Origin: Morchella semilibera
Lineage: Eukaryota > Ascomycota > Pezizomycetes > Pezizales > Morchellaceae
DNA: 64,000 bases
NCBI GenBank assembly: GCA_009192285.1
Contig: WBVU01000010.1
Span: forward strand, 310,001-374,000
Reading direction: 5' to 3'
Part shown: positions 44,923 to 56,035 of the stretch, piece by piece
Numbering within the stretch: the first letter of the stretch is position 1
Layout of the letters: each line of letters opens with the position of its first letter
Made by a program: the position numbers and the translations under genes
The notes under the pieces: generated by a model
Database searches by the model: none
What the model was told of the DNA's origin: nothing
Seen by the model: only the letters and a program-made list of their open reading frames with translations

Positions 44923-47234
44923 TTAGGGTTCCCGAGTGACCGGTTTCTGGTCCGTGTGGCATATGCGAGTGGATTGTTGAATTTTCTGGCACTTGAGAGG
45001 AGTCTGGGGGAGTTTGGATTTGTTGGGTATTTAGAAAGGGGGGGAAAAAAACCGTGAATGAATCCCGAAGTTACATGGTTGGTTAGACTGACATTGAGTG
45101 ATACTACACGATGTGAACGGTGAAAAAAACTAATAAATATTACCCTAACAGTAGCAGAATTGATTGTTTACTCAACGGGCATGATAATCCAACAACATAA
45201 TAGTCTAGCACGAGGCACAAATCAAGCGCAGGCACAGGTACAAGGATCCGTGGGGGAAGCTTTATCAGATACCCTCCGATAAATCTAGATCGGATCATGC
45301 AAGCCATGACATCTCAAGTGTGTTAATCCGCCCATCTCCCGTCGGCCTACATATTTTGTATCAAATACTTTTTGACAAACTTCGGGTGCCTCCGAAAAAA
45401 GGAAAGAATGGGCAGCGTGGGGGGGATACGTCACACTTTATAAACCTTCTCGATCCCATCCCAAAGTTCGATTTCTGCTTAAAAAACAAGCATCTTCACT
45501 GACAAAGCCAATCATCTAGCCCCGCAATGATTAACAACAGGGGCTAGCTGGTGGGTTAATTATAAGCTTATTTCCACGTATGCAGGGGGCACAGCCGCTA
45601 CGAAGGAAACAATACGCAGCTCCTGCAGGAAAATTGTGCAGCCAAAGAAATTTTTCGATATCTTGATATCAGCATGGTATCGGCGATCATTGATCCTGTT
45701 GCATTGAGTGATAGTTGGTGACTCGTGAGTGGAAACAAGTATTCGGTTGTGGCCCGCTCGGGCTTAGTGATGCGTGCAGGGGTGCAAATACCTGCCAAGA
45801 TATTTCGAGGAAAGCCCAATCGGAGATGAGTTCAAGACTCTGCGCCTCGATTTTGGTCTCAACTGCGCATGTCATGGCTGAGTTTTAAGCTCAAGAAACT
45901 AGTGGTGGATCCCCTGAGGCTCGAGCTCAGAGACGTCAGATTTCACAGACCGACTCAGTGGTCGCTCGTAGAATATTGCGTTGTCTCAATTGAACACAGA
46001 AAGTTCGAGAACTACACAGCCTACCTGTTGAATTAAGGTTGTAAGAGTCAGCCGTAAGAGTCACCTACAGGTCGATTGGTAGTTACGGGCATCTTGCTCT
46101 ATGTTGTCCTGTGACCGGCAAAAATTGGAATTGCAGTCTCACTTGGACATAGGTCACAGAAAAGGCTATGCCTGCGAGCGAGGTTTTGAAACATGAGGAA
46201 AAATTAGAGGCGCAGCATCTACATTAAAGTGCCACGAGAGCCGAGTGAGGTCATCTCCTAACCCCTATTGCCTGTCTCCACCTCCTGGGTTAAGGGTTCA
46301 TAAAGAACATCATCTACCTGCAGCAAATCAAGGGCAACATCTATCTACAGTTACCTAAGGCGTCTTTCAATATTAATGATCTATTGGAAATAGATTCAAA
46401 TAAAAGATTATTGGTTGAGTAAAACCTATGCCTGGGTGGTAAAATAACATGGAAAAATTCTTTCTAGGTTTGGGGCCTGGTTTGCCGGGTTTAGGTTCAA
46501 TTGCAATTACATTGTTAGAAAGAGACTAAAATCGATATATGTACTAAGTAAAGAGTGTCCAGAAAATCATGCCGTATAACTGTAACCGGATTTTTGTTAA
46601 TATTTGGTGCCATCCAATTTATCTATAGTGAGATCGAATAATGATAGTGCAGGTCTATAAAACATTCTATCATGTCACATGAGGGTTAAAATATTATTTG
46701 CATAATTTATCACTCGGTCGACGGTATTGCAAAGTAGAGAATTTATTAATCGTATGCAAGTAGAGAGTTGGGTATCCCATATTTGTCGATCTTGGTTTTT
46801 TTTCGTGGGGCGGAACCCATTGGTAGATTAGTTTAAAAACAGTACCGAGACTCACTGCCTCTTAGGCCCATGACTAAACTTGGTGTGTACTCGCTGGTTA
46901 AGACCTTTTACAAACATTCAGGGGATATTTCGGGGCGTGGCAAATCCGTGAAAACAGTGGAAGGGATAAGAAAAATAGGAACCTTGTCCAAAATTCCTGG
47001 TCTTCAAATTACGGAAAGAGAACCTACATAGGCCATCCTTGGGTCTCAAGTTCTGATGGGGTGGGCCGCTGGGAACCCAATACGAGGGGATCTTCTTGGT
47101 CTGTGCATATCTCAGTATAACTTCATGTTTAGCGCTTGCTAGTAGCTGTGACCGTCAGAAGAATGCACTAGTGGGTCAACTAGCGCCTATAATCAAGCTA
47201 GTATACAGGGTTGCCTTTTCAGCAACCTCAACAA
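44923..47234. other. Intergenic, no gene seen
   Basis: About 2.3 kb between dihydroorotase and the tRNA. It carries one bipartite motif (46700-46717). Frames are short and without resemblance. Confidence 0.45.
46700..46717 (+). promoter_or_regulatory. Bipartite motif site 7 (GCATA-N4-ATCACTCGG)
   Basis: The only perfect-core copy whose first base is G instead of T; spacer ATTT. It lies 518 bp upstream of the plus-strand tRNA-Gly. Confidence 0.5.
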
Positions 47235-47316
47235 GCGCCGTTGGTGCAGGGGTAGCATAGTTGCCTTCCATTATCAATGTTAGCAACTGGGAAGGGTTCG
47301 AGTCCCTTACGGCGCA
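47235..47316 (+). tRNA. tRNA-Gly(UCC) with 11-nt intron
   Basis: Acceptor stem GCGCCGT pairs with ACGGCGC, discriminator A. The anticodon stem is GTTGC/GCAAC. The anticodon loop is CT-TCC-A then an intron TTATCAATGTT (47271-47281), placed between positions 37 and 38 as expected for eukaryotic tRNA introns, then A38. The T arm is AAGGG-TTCGAGT-CCCTT. The nearest T4 terminator on the coding strand is about 60 nt downstream. It is identical over all 82 nt to the minus-strand copy at 55495-55576. Confidence 0.93.
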
Positions 47317-50300
47317 TCCTTGCAGCTGCCCATTATTCTCTACTTCGTTGAACGAGTTTATGGTCAGCAATCACTTTTAGCTTTCATTCAAGCTGTGTCC
47401 GTTTGTTTCCGCAGATGATCCTTTTAGGAATCCAGAAGGTCCTGAGAGCTCAACAAGAAATCAATATTCAATTACATGTGAGTGTGTTTTGACTGTAAAG
47501 TAGCTAGCAACAGTATATAGAGAATAGTTCAAACTAAATTAGGAATTCCCTACCCTTTCCAGGGGGGCCTGGGAGGCAGAAGTCAAAAAGGGAATTTTCG
47601 ATAGGGTCACACTATGCAGATACATACCAAACAACATTAAAGTGTACCAAAAACCAACGTTTACAGTCTCAACACAGCAGAAGATTTAGTTAGTACCTAA
47701 TTCCAAATTTCCAGAGCCGCTGTCTTAGACATTTGATAAAGAGTTATGAAAACAGGCCAGCCAGCCATACAAAGAACACGTTCCGGTTCACAACTAATAT
47801 AAAAGCCCGAAACCAAAACCACAACGAATTAGTCCACAGGCTATAGACTGCAGGCAGACCTTAGATATATACCTACCTATATACCGCTTCGAACTAAGTG
47901 AGGTCATGTTTTTTCCTCGTTACTCCCCTTTGCCGAACCGCTAATTATATAGGTACATCCAGAGAAATAATATATAAGGCATAACCCAACATATGGGCGG
48001 AGAGACATGTACAAACCCATGACGAATCGACGACACAAAATCAGTTAGCCGTACGACCTTGCTACAGAGCTGTTAACGCATAGTGGTAGTCATGGAGCAA
48101 AGACATAAAATGGCTCCTCTGTTGATCCGATTGTGAGGGCTGGCTCTTGCAGTGAATTTACAACAAGGGACATGACCGATATATCTATGTAATGATTACT
48201 AGGGGAGAATCAAACAAACAAAGGCTACTTGATGTCATTCAATTGGCCGTAGCTGACTATGTATTTACATGTGTACGAGCAAGAGAAATCGGTTAGTATT
48301 GGATGGCTGCATGCACCACCGTACAGTCACCTAAAAATTCCATTTCGTCTATCCCACGTAGGTTAATCAGGTATTTGACACAGACATAACCAACACCCAG
48401 AACCTGGTCCTTTACAGAACCCAACCCCCCAACCACTGTCACGTCATTTAGATTGAGGTGAAGTTTGTATATAAGAATTTATACCAAAGAAAGCCCATGG
48501 CAGACACCACCTATAGATCAAAAGTGGTGGATCTATATCAATTCTGGTTATGAGTATAAGAAGGCTAGTTAAAACCTGATTTGCTGTTCGATTGTAATCA
48601 GGATCGGCCCTTGCCCAAGATCTTGGATACATGTACTCTCAGCCGTGATACGTATGTTACACTGTGCTGCCTCTATGTGGATTACTGAACAAACACCCGC
48701 CTCGCTATATATTACCCACATTATATTCCGATCTAACCAATCCCATGGGTACTAGATCTGCGCCGCGTTACCGATTACGCATTCCCTGTAGACCACTTAG
48801 ATTTATCGATTGATTATTTATCTATATCACGCATATATACATGTATGCATGCGCGTATAAAGACTCACAGCTCCCCAATAACAAGAAAATTTGGGGCACC
48901 CCGGAAAATGGGTTATAATGTTAGTTAAAATCCATTGGCTACATAAGCGTGGGCCCTCCAGCGCATCCACTGCGAATAGTGAGAGACACAAGGCATGATC
49001 GCTCTGTGCGAGTTCGTCAATCTTATTCGCCCATGTATCTACAAATGGTACGGGATGGCTTTATATGTAGGATGGGGGGGGGGGGTTCAGTCTCGTTCTT
49101 TCCGTCTCTTCCTGATCGATAGTCGCCAGGTGCTATCCCATAAGCTCTGGATATAGGTTGATCATGGTAGAACCATCATAATCCAGCAAGCAATCATTTG
49201 ATCACCGTAGTTAATTAGCAACTAATATCTCTCATCGGCGGGGATACATATGTAATGGTTGGTACAGGGGGTTCAATGGATCCTGGATATACCTATGGTA
49301 AGTCGAGCATTAAGCGGGCCTTGTGAAAAGCCTGAATAGGTGCGCATGCAGATTCAGTAGATTATGGGTGATCCTTATAAACCGCTCGCTTAATAACAAA
49401 TACAATATGGTCAATTGGAAATGACGACTTCATTTTCCAGCTGGTTTGCGTTAATTGCACCAAGTATCGAGTGATAATCAATGATCCTTATTCTGGAAGT
49501 TGCACCTCCGGAGCCTTCTCAACCTACATGTAAATCACCGGTAAAACAGTAAAGGTTAATGAGTTGATGGGGCCTATTTGTTTTAGGTACTAGGTAGGAG
49601 CTTATGAAATGCCTGGTGAGGTAGTATGGTCTAAAACCTGCGTGAAACCAGAGATAAAGGCCTTGAAGTATAAATAAAGTGTATAAACTAGAAAGGTAGG
49701 GTGGGTCGCTTAAGTATTCCATATCGATGTTTGGCCAATCAACTAGAGCTGTGCTTGTACTTACTCGAGGCACCCCGAGTACATCCATGTATATGCATGA
49801 CCTATTCATGGCAACTCATCAGCAAGTGAACAAAAGATATTAGCGATTGAACTACAGCTGCAAATTGTAGTTTGTAAGATGGGAGAGGCTGCCTTTAAGC
49901 AAAATCGGGGCTTGAAACAACGAGCCGAGGTTAAACCTGGATTATGTACGAGTATACGCAGAGCCAGGCTGTGTAGGTACTCATAAGTTCATGACGTTTC
50001 CGAACCCCCGACCACTATTACATGCCATACAAAAAAGGTAGCCTTGGCGGGTTTTTTTCTGTGTATGCAATAGCAGCTGGGTCCGAAAAGGCTATGAAAT
50101 TGCGAGTATGTACCTACATGGAGCCGCCCGGGGAATATATGATCGGGGCGCGGGGTGATCCGGGATAGATACTTAATCTGCCTAGATCTAGATGTGTCCC
50201 TGAATGAGGTTCCCCATCCACCGAAGCATGGAAAGTGGGGATTAAGACACCCATGGCCATCTTTTATGCCATATGAGCAAGTTTCCCGTGCCATGCATGC

Positions 50301-51435
50301 AAAGCAGTAAAAATCTTCGGACCAAAACTCAGCTGAAAACCCCGGTTAGCCAATGGGCGAACCCATGGAATGTAATAGTGGTTAGTAGATTCCCAAGATA
50401 CATAGCCGACTTCACCCAGATCCAGCTCAAGGAACAAATGCCGTGAAACAATGATCAGCGTTGCAGAAAATAGCCGGGGATCTGTCGTACAAGACAACAA
50501 TTAAGGTTAGTACATGTATCTACTTAACTTAGCCAGGCTAACCCAATTAGTGATCCAACTAATAAATCGAGAAACAACATCCCTCCCAAAGAAACTTAAA
50601 TATAAAGACGACACCTCAATCTAGAGCCGAAAAATAGCTGGTGACCAGTTAGAATCGAGAGCAATCCTGAGAGAAAATAAAGAAATTATCGAGACGAGGC
50701 CTTGTTCAGGCATAATTGTATGTACCAGCGGAAGCTTATTAAAGACAATTAATTGCACATGATCAATCAGCGCAGGAGAGTATGTATGTATGTCTCAGTT
50801 ACCGAACTTCCGGGTCTTGTCACCAATGACAAAGTGGGCAATGGATAATAAGATCTAGGGACTTAGAATCTGTATTATGCCGATCTAGATTAAATGTAGA
50901 ATGGTCGGGTTTTGTGCCTGGAACCTTTTCAGGAAGGGACTGATCGGGAGTATGGGAGAGATCATCTTTCTTCAGCTCTTTGATACCCTAAATATTTACT
51001 TGAATGGATTGAAAATGGCAATTGAGGCCCCCCCGCCCTCCGTGTCTCAATACCAGTGCAGTTAGCCTCTATTATGTTCGGTAAGGTTGTATAGGAGTGG
51101 AATTGTTGGCTGTGCCTGCATTTAGGAGCTCTGGGGCGATAAACTTTAATGCACTCAATTGCATCTATGTTGGGCTACATGGTCCTTACTCTATTGCGTA
51201 CGCGCCCCGGGTATGATATACGCATGGCCGAGGCCGGATTTTCCCCAGCCATATGCGGAAATAGAACCCCATGATCTTCAGCTAGTGAGATAATGCTATT
51301 CGGTTATCCAGAGGTGGGGTAGATAGTTCGTAGGAAGATATCAGTTTGATAATCATTCACTTACCTCTATAAAAACCCCACAAGATCCTCCCTTTTTTCA
51401 CACTACCAAACCATCTCCAGTCTTCACAACTCAGG
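47317..51435. other. 4.1-kb gene-poor block
   Basis: AT-richer sequence without recognisable genes. It contains four TACATGTA copies (48628, 48838, 49525, 50511), two GTAGGTAC-type words (49974, 50110) and a looser minus-strand copy of the bipartite motif (49467-49484). The last about 70 bp are the carboxylesterase promoter and leader. Confidence 0.45.
51368..51375 (+). promoter_or_regulatory. Likely TATA box of the carboxylesterase gene
   Basis: TATAAAAA lies 61 bp upstream of the ATG at 51436, leaving room for a short C/A-rich leader. The best core-promoter match seen in the window. Confidence 0.6.
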
Positions 51436-53613
51436 ATGAAGGCACTTCACGCTATCTGTCTCCTCGCTCTCAGCAAGGGCACTCTCTCCTCGCTGATTCA
51501 AAATCCCTTGGGATTTGAACCAACCTTTGACCAAGTTGTCAAGCAGGAAAGCTCCAGCTCCCCGCCCCCCAAGCAGAAAACCCCCGCGTTCCAGGACCCG
51601 TTCAAGGAGCCAGAAACAAAGAATGAAGGGCCTAATCCTTGGATCCTCGAACTTCTTCAGTTGACTGGTGAGGGTGATGAGGAAGAGAATGAGGTTACCG
51701 ATGTAGATGAGGATTCGGGATTCCCGGTTGTACACTTGGACTACGTCTCGCACAGAGCCACCAAGTACCACGTTAGCATCCATTGATATCCCCACTGATC
51801 GAAATCTGCTGACAAGTTTATAGAGGTTAGGCGATTACTACACCTACAAGAATATTCGCTACGCCGCCCCTCCTACTGGAAAGCTTCGATTTGCCGCCCC
51901 ACAGCCTCCGCTTGTACAGGAAGGTATCCAGACCGGCCAAAAGGGTCATTCATGTATTCAAGAAATACCTGACTGGATATCGAACGCAACATTTTCCCGG
52001 TGGATGATCAAGAACGCAATCTTCGGTGGGATAAATGACAATGAGGACTGCTTGTTCCTGGATGTTTCTGCCCCCAAGGCTGCAACGAAGGAATCAAAGT
52101 TGCCTGTTATTGTATGGATTTATGGAGGCGGTTACGTCTTTGGAAGAAAGGACTGGTACCCTTACAACCCTACGGGAATGATGAGGAGGACCGAGGGAGG
52201 CGTGGTATATGTCGCTATGAACTACAGGGTAAGTGCTAAATCTTAGCGTTATTCTATAGAAAACTAACAGTAGGTAGATGGGGGCATATGGTTTCATGGC
52301 AGGACCTCTTTTTTCTCAAGAAAGAAAAGAGGGTGTCCTCGACGCCGTTTCTAACGCCGCTCTCCACGATCAAAGATTTGCACTACACTGGGTCCAGAAA
52401 TATATTGCGGAGTTCGGCGGTGATCCTGACAATGTCACCATTATGGGCGAGAGTGCAGGTGGCGGGTCAGTCTTCCACCAGATGCTTTGGCAGGACAAAG
52501 AAGAGCAGAAGGCACCCTTCCAGAGGGCTATTCCACAAAGTCCAGGCTGGGTTCCGAACGCTGGAGGATTTAAGGCAGCAGATGATCTCCAGGACGATGT
52601 CTATAAGAGGTTTTTGAGTATGTTTTATTATTATTTCTTTGAGATTGCAAATTGGTGGGTTTGTGGACTGAGCTAATGGGAGTATAGGGGAAACTGCGTG
52701 TTTAACTCTTGCATGTTTGAGAGTTGCGCCTTCCTGGCTTATTAAGAGGGCGAACATGAGGCTGATTAGAGATTCACCGCATGGTATGTATTTATTCTGT
52801 CCCGTTTCGCATTAATATCTAATTTAGTGACCAATTAGGAACTTTCACCTTCGGACCGGCCGTCGATGGAAAGTATATCCCCGACCTTCCCGGCAGGATG
52901 CTCCTTGATGGGAAATTCAACAAGGACCTTGAGGTGATGGTCGGTGGTGTCGGAATGGAGGTACTTACAATCCCAAATCGTCCATTAGTTTAAATCCTTG
53001 TCATCTAACATAAGAGCAGGGTGCTGCCTTTGCAGATCGCACAGTGTCTAGCGAGGACAAACTGGAAGCCTATCTCAGTAAAAATCTGCCTCTTTCAACG
53101 CAGGCAACCCGTGACACTATTAAAGAAATGTACCCTCTCTCCAGGTTCAACGGCAACTGGACTGCCCGTGTTATCAGCCTTGCCGGTGAAGCTTTCATCG
53201 ATTGCAATGCCTATGCGCTCGGCAAGGCATATAGCGGAAACACATATCATTATGTGCTGAACCGAACCTTTGTCGACGAATTAGAACCCGCAGGTCACGG
53301 TGGCGATGTTAAGTACACATTCTACAACAACTGGCCATTGGTTGGGAAGGCGAATATGTACCTGGCGATGGGGATGCAGGCGTTTCAGATGTCTTTCTGG
53401 TCAACTGGTGATCCGAATGAGAAAAAGCCCGGTTGGGCGGACCCGATGCCAAAGTGGGGTGATAAGAATGAAATCCTGCGGTTTGATGGAAATACTTGGG
53501 TTACCAAAGGAGTGGTCGACGAAGAGACCATCAAGAGATGTGAATGGTGGTCAAAAGGATACTATGCTAACCCGGATGAACATGAATCATCGAACGAACG
53601 GGAGCTGAAATAA
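51436..53613 (+). CDS. Secreted type-B carboxylesterase / lipase
   Basis: Exons 51436-51771, 51824-52228, 52278-52617, 52688-52783, 52839-52960 and 53020-53613 give 630 aa. Alpha/beta-hydrolase hydrolysing esters, probably extracellular: the N-terminus [20 protein letters not shown] fits a signal peptide. Between signal and domain is an acidic, Pro-rich linker of about 75 residues. The domain begins [33 protein letters not shown] (about 183-195) is the second family signature; the oxyanion region [11 protein letters not shown] follows; the nucleophile is Ser306 in GESAGGG; a late AGHGGDV supplies the likely catalytic His. All introns are about 49-70 nt. A good TATA box precedes it. The natural substrate is unknown. 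Confidence 0.92.
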
Positions 53614-54250
53614 GCAAAGGGGGCTTTCAAAGAATTTTCTATGTCTGTTATGAGAATGATTGTTATTTATCCAAAGAAATAAATTGAACATGATGTTAAT
53701 GACCTAGTTGTGCATCTTCATATAAAATTCATGTCACATTGATCTTAGTTTGTTGGCTGGCTGTGTTCCTTTGGAGGAAAAGAGGGGGCGGGTGTATCAT
53801 GTGATATCACTCGGTATGCGAAAAAACGGCGGGGGAGATGCATTTTTTTTTGTTTACATCATTAATTGTATCCAGCCCGGAGGCTATGACAATCGGGGGA
53901 GATGCATTCACATTATGTTGACCCTCTCCTCCCCTCCAGTTCGACATTGAGAAACCAATACCGAGAAAGTAATATGATTTATCATTTCTGTTGAGTAGTT
54001 GGTGATTTGGGTTCTTAGTCAACCGTATAATCGCCTGATGAGGTATAATCCGTATGTTTGCTATTCCAACCCACAAAAAATCGAGTTGTGGAGGTGTCGG
54101 CTGCATACTACGGGTTGAGTTTTTTTTTCCCAGCACTGAAGAAAAAAGTGAAAAGAAAGAAAAGGGAATTACAGTAAATCTATTTACAAAGCACCGGTAC
54201 AACCCAAAGGAAACTTTTTTTCCATCTAATTATAACTAGCCAAGGGGTAT
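53614..54250. other. Convergent intergenic region (carboxylesterase / Utp11)
   Basis: 3' flanks of two convergent genes, an AAATAAA-like word near 53678, and one perfect bipartite motif. No gene. Confidence 0.45.
53797..53814 (+). promoter_or_regulatory. Bipartite motif site 8 (TCATG-N4-ATCACTCGG)
   Basis: Perfect consensus with spacer TGAT, between two convergent 3' ends. Confidence 0.55.
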
Positions 54251-55030
54251 CTACCTTCTCCTGACTCTGGCCCACTTATTCTTCGCTACCATCCCACCTT
54301 TCTTCATCCTCTCCCGTTGCATCGCCAGCTCCCTCTCGGCAGTTGCCAATTCCCCAGCTCTCTTCATCCTCGCTTCCAATTCCTTGTATTTCGACTCTCT
54401 TTGTTTTCTGATTTTCCTTTCCTCGCCATCCGCGTCCCTAGCCTTCACCTCCACCTCTGCCAATGTTTCTAACCTCGGCCGGTTAAACTTCCGTCCCACG
54501 AGGTCTTTATGTGTGCCGAAATACTCCTCGGCCTTAAACTCCCTAGCCTCCTTCTCACTGTCCACGAAAACCATATGCTTCCCGCCGATGCCCTCAGCAG
54601 TATCCATAAACCCGAGCTCCTTCTCGAGCCTCTCGATCTTGTTCCTCTCCACCGCAACCTGCGTGCGAATATAGCCCGCATCCTGTGTCTTGAGCAGCTT
54701 CACCACATCATTACTCATCGCCTCCGAGTCTGGGCGTTCCGTAACCTTGATACCATTGACGGTAGTTGACGAGGTCATGGCGAAGTAGAACTCGTCCGGG
54801 TTTCTCGCGGAGGCCTTGGAGCGGAGAGACTTGAGCGCCTTCTTTTTAGCGTTGTAGTCGCGCGCACGGAGAACATAGTCCTTCTTCTTCTCGAGGAGAC
54901 CCCATTTTGCACGTTCTTGGGGCTGCGAACGTTCTTTGTGGTTTCGCCGCTGTAGGGTGCGTTAGTATTTTGCAGGCTTGGGATGGCAGGGGAGGGGACG
55001 GACTTGAACGGCATTGCGCATGGACGACAT
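54251..55030 (-). CDS. UTP11: Utp11, U3 snoRNP / SSU processome component
   Basis: Exon 1 55030-55004 (9 codons, MSSMRNAVQ), a 54-nt intron with donor GTCCGT and TACTAAC branch site, and exon 2 54949-54251; 241 aa. Utp11 acts in the nucleolus in early 18S rRNA processing. Nearly the whole protein is charged helix. Family blocks: RRNHKERSQPQERAKWGLLE, KKKDYVLRARDYNAKKKAL, LRSKASARNPDEFYFAM, and a C-terminal KNKWARVRRR. Length and block order match the family. The tiny first exon with an intron after codon 9 and a non-consensus GTCCGT donor could be missed by automatic gene callers. Confidence 0.94.
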
Positions 55031-55184
55031 GGTGATGTGGGATTGGGGTTGGGGTTGGGGTTTAAAGGTGGGTGTGCTGAGAGGTTGTGGGTTGCTAGTT
55101 CTGTACCTCTTGGAGGTGGAGGCTCTGGAGCTTAGTTCCACTTTTTTTTTTTTCGAGGTTGGTCCAGGTTACCCTGAAATGGCT

Positions 55185-55202
55185 TCATACATGATCACTC
55201 GG
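55185..55202 (+). promoter_or_regulatory. Bipartite motif site 9 (TCATA-N4-ATCACTCGG)
   Basis: It is 155 bp upstream of the Utp11 start, spacer CATG. Confidence 0.5.
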
Positions 55203-55494
55203 CCAGCGCAGGTCCAAATCGGGTTTTCTTATATAAAGGGTGTAAAAAAGACTAGTAAGACTACCTCGATAATTGACCAATCAGCATGATTAATCCACTT
55301 AAGATCTGAATTCATTAAGATGATTGAGTAATACCTCCTGAAGTTTCAAAAACGCCCTCCTTTTGTCGCGGCCGAACGAGCTAGCAGGGGGTGCACTTAG
55401 CCGTCGATTAGTAAAGATGTAAACTCACGGGTAAATCTTTCAAAAGAAAAGACCATCTCCTTCAACCGAAACAGTCAAAACACAGACCACGTAA
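55203..55494. other. Intergenic, Utp11 5' flank to tRNA
   Basis: Short AT-rich spacer, no gene. A run of four T on the tRNA coding strand about 14 nt past the tRNA end can terminate Pol III. Confidence 0.4.
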
Positions 55495-55576
55495 TGCGCC
55501 GTAAGGGACTCGAACCCTTCCCAGTTGCTAACATTGATAATGGAAGGCAACTATGCTACCCCTGCACCAACGGCGC
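55495..55576 (-). tRNA. tRNA-Gly(UCC) with 11-nt intron, second copy
   Basis: Exact reverse-orientation duplicate of the gene at 47235-47316, including the intron (55530-55540 on the plus strand). Flanks differ at once outside the tRNA, so the shared unit is only the tRNA itself. The Pol III terminator TTTT lies close downstream. Confidence 0.93.
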
Positions 55577-56035
55577 TTAAAGCTTTGATAAAATTTAAGG
55601 GATGTATTGTAGTGGTATCACGCTAGTGATAATGATCCTAGTCCTTGCATTAGTGCGGAATAGCGCTGAATACATGTACTAAACGCACATCACCAGGCAC
55701 AAAAAAGGTGGCTACATGTAGATCTGATAATAAAGCTTCATGTGCATGTAAGTTTGAACTCCCAAACGTCAAAACCGTCCTTATAAAATTCAACCTAAAG
55801 AAGATTATCCTTGTAAGTACTTTTTAGCGTTCACCAAACCAGTCATCAAGTAGTAAGACGTCGATCAGAACCTCTAAAGGCAAATAACACTCTACGGGAG
55901 CCATTGTCCCCAGATACCTATTCCTACGCCCATAAAAATAACAACCCAAACACCCATGCATTCATCATACCTCATAGACCCTATTAAACGTATACAAAGA
56001 CGGTATAGAAAAATTCATACAAATAAGAAAGAAAT
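55577..56035. other. Intergenic, tRNA to MRC1 3' end
   Basis: It contains two TACATGTA copies 42 bp apart (55671 and 55713). No gene seen. Confidence 0.4.

Noticed and set aside
44933-46241. Two reverse CCGAGTGA words (44932 and 46233)
   Set aside because: Neither has the second half-site (TCATG-like) at the right spacing. The bipartite rule is not met.
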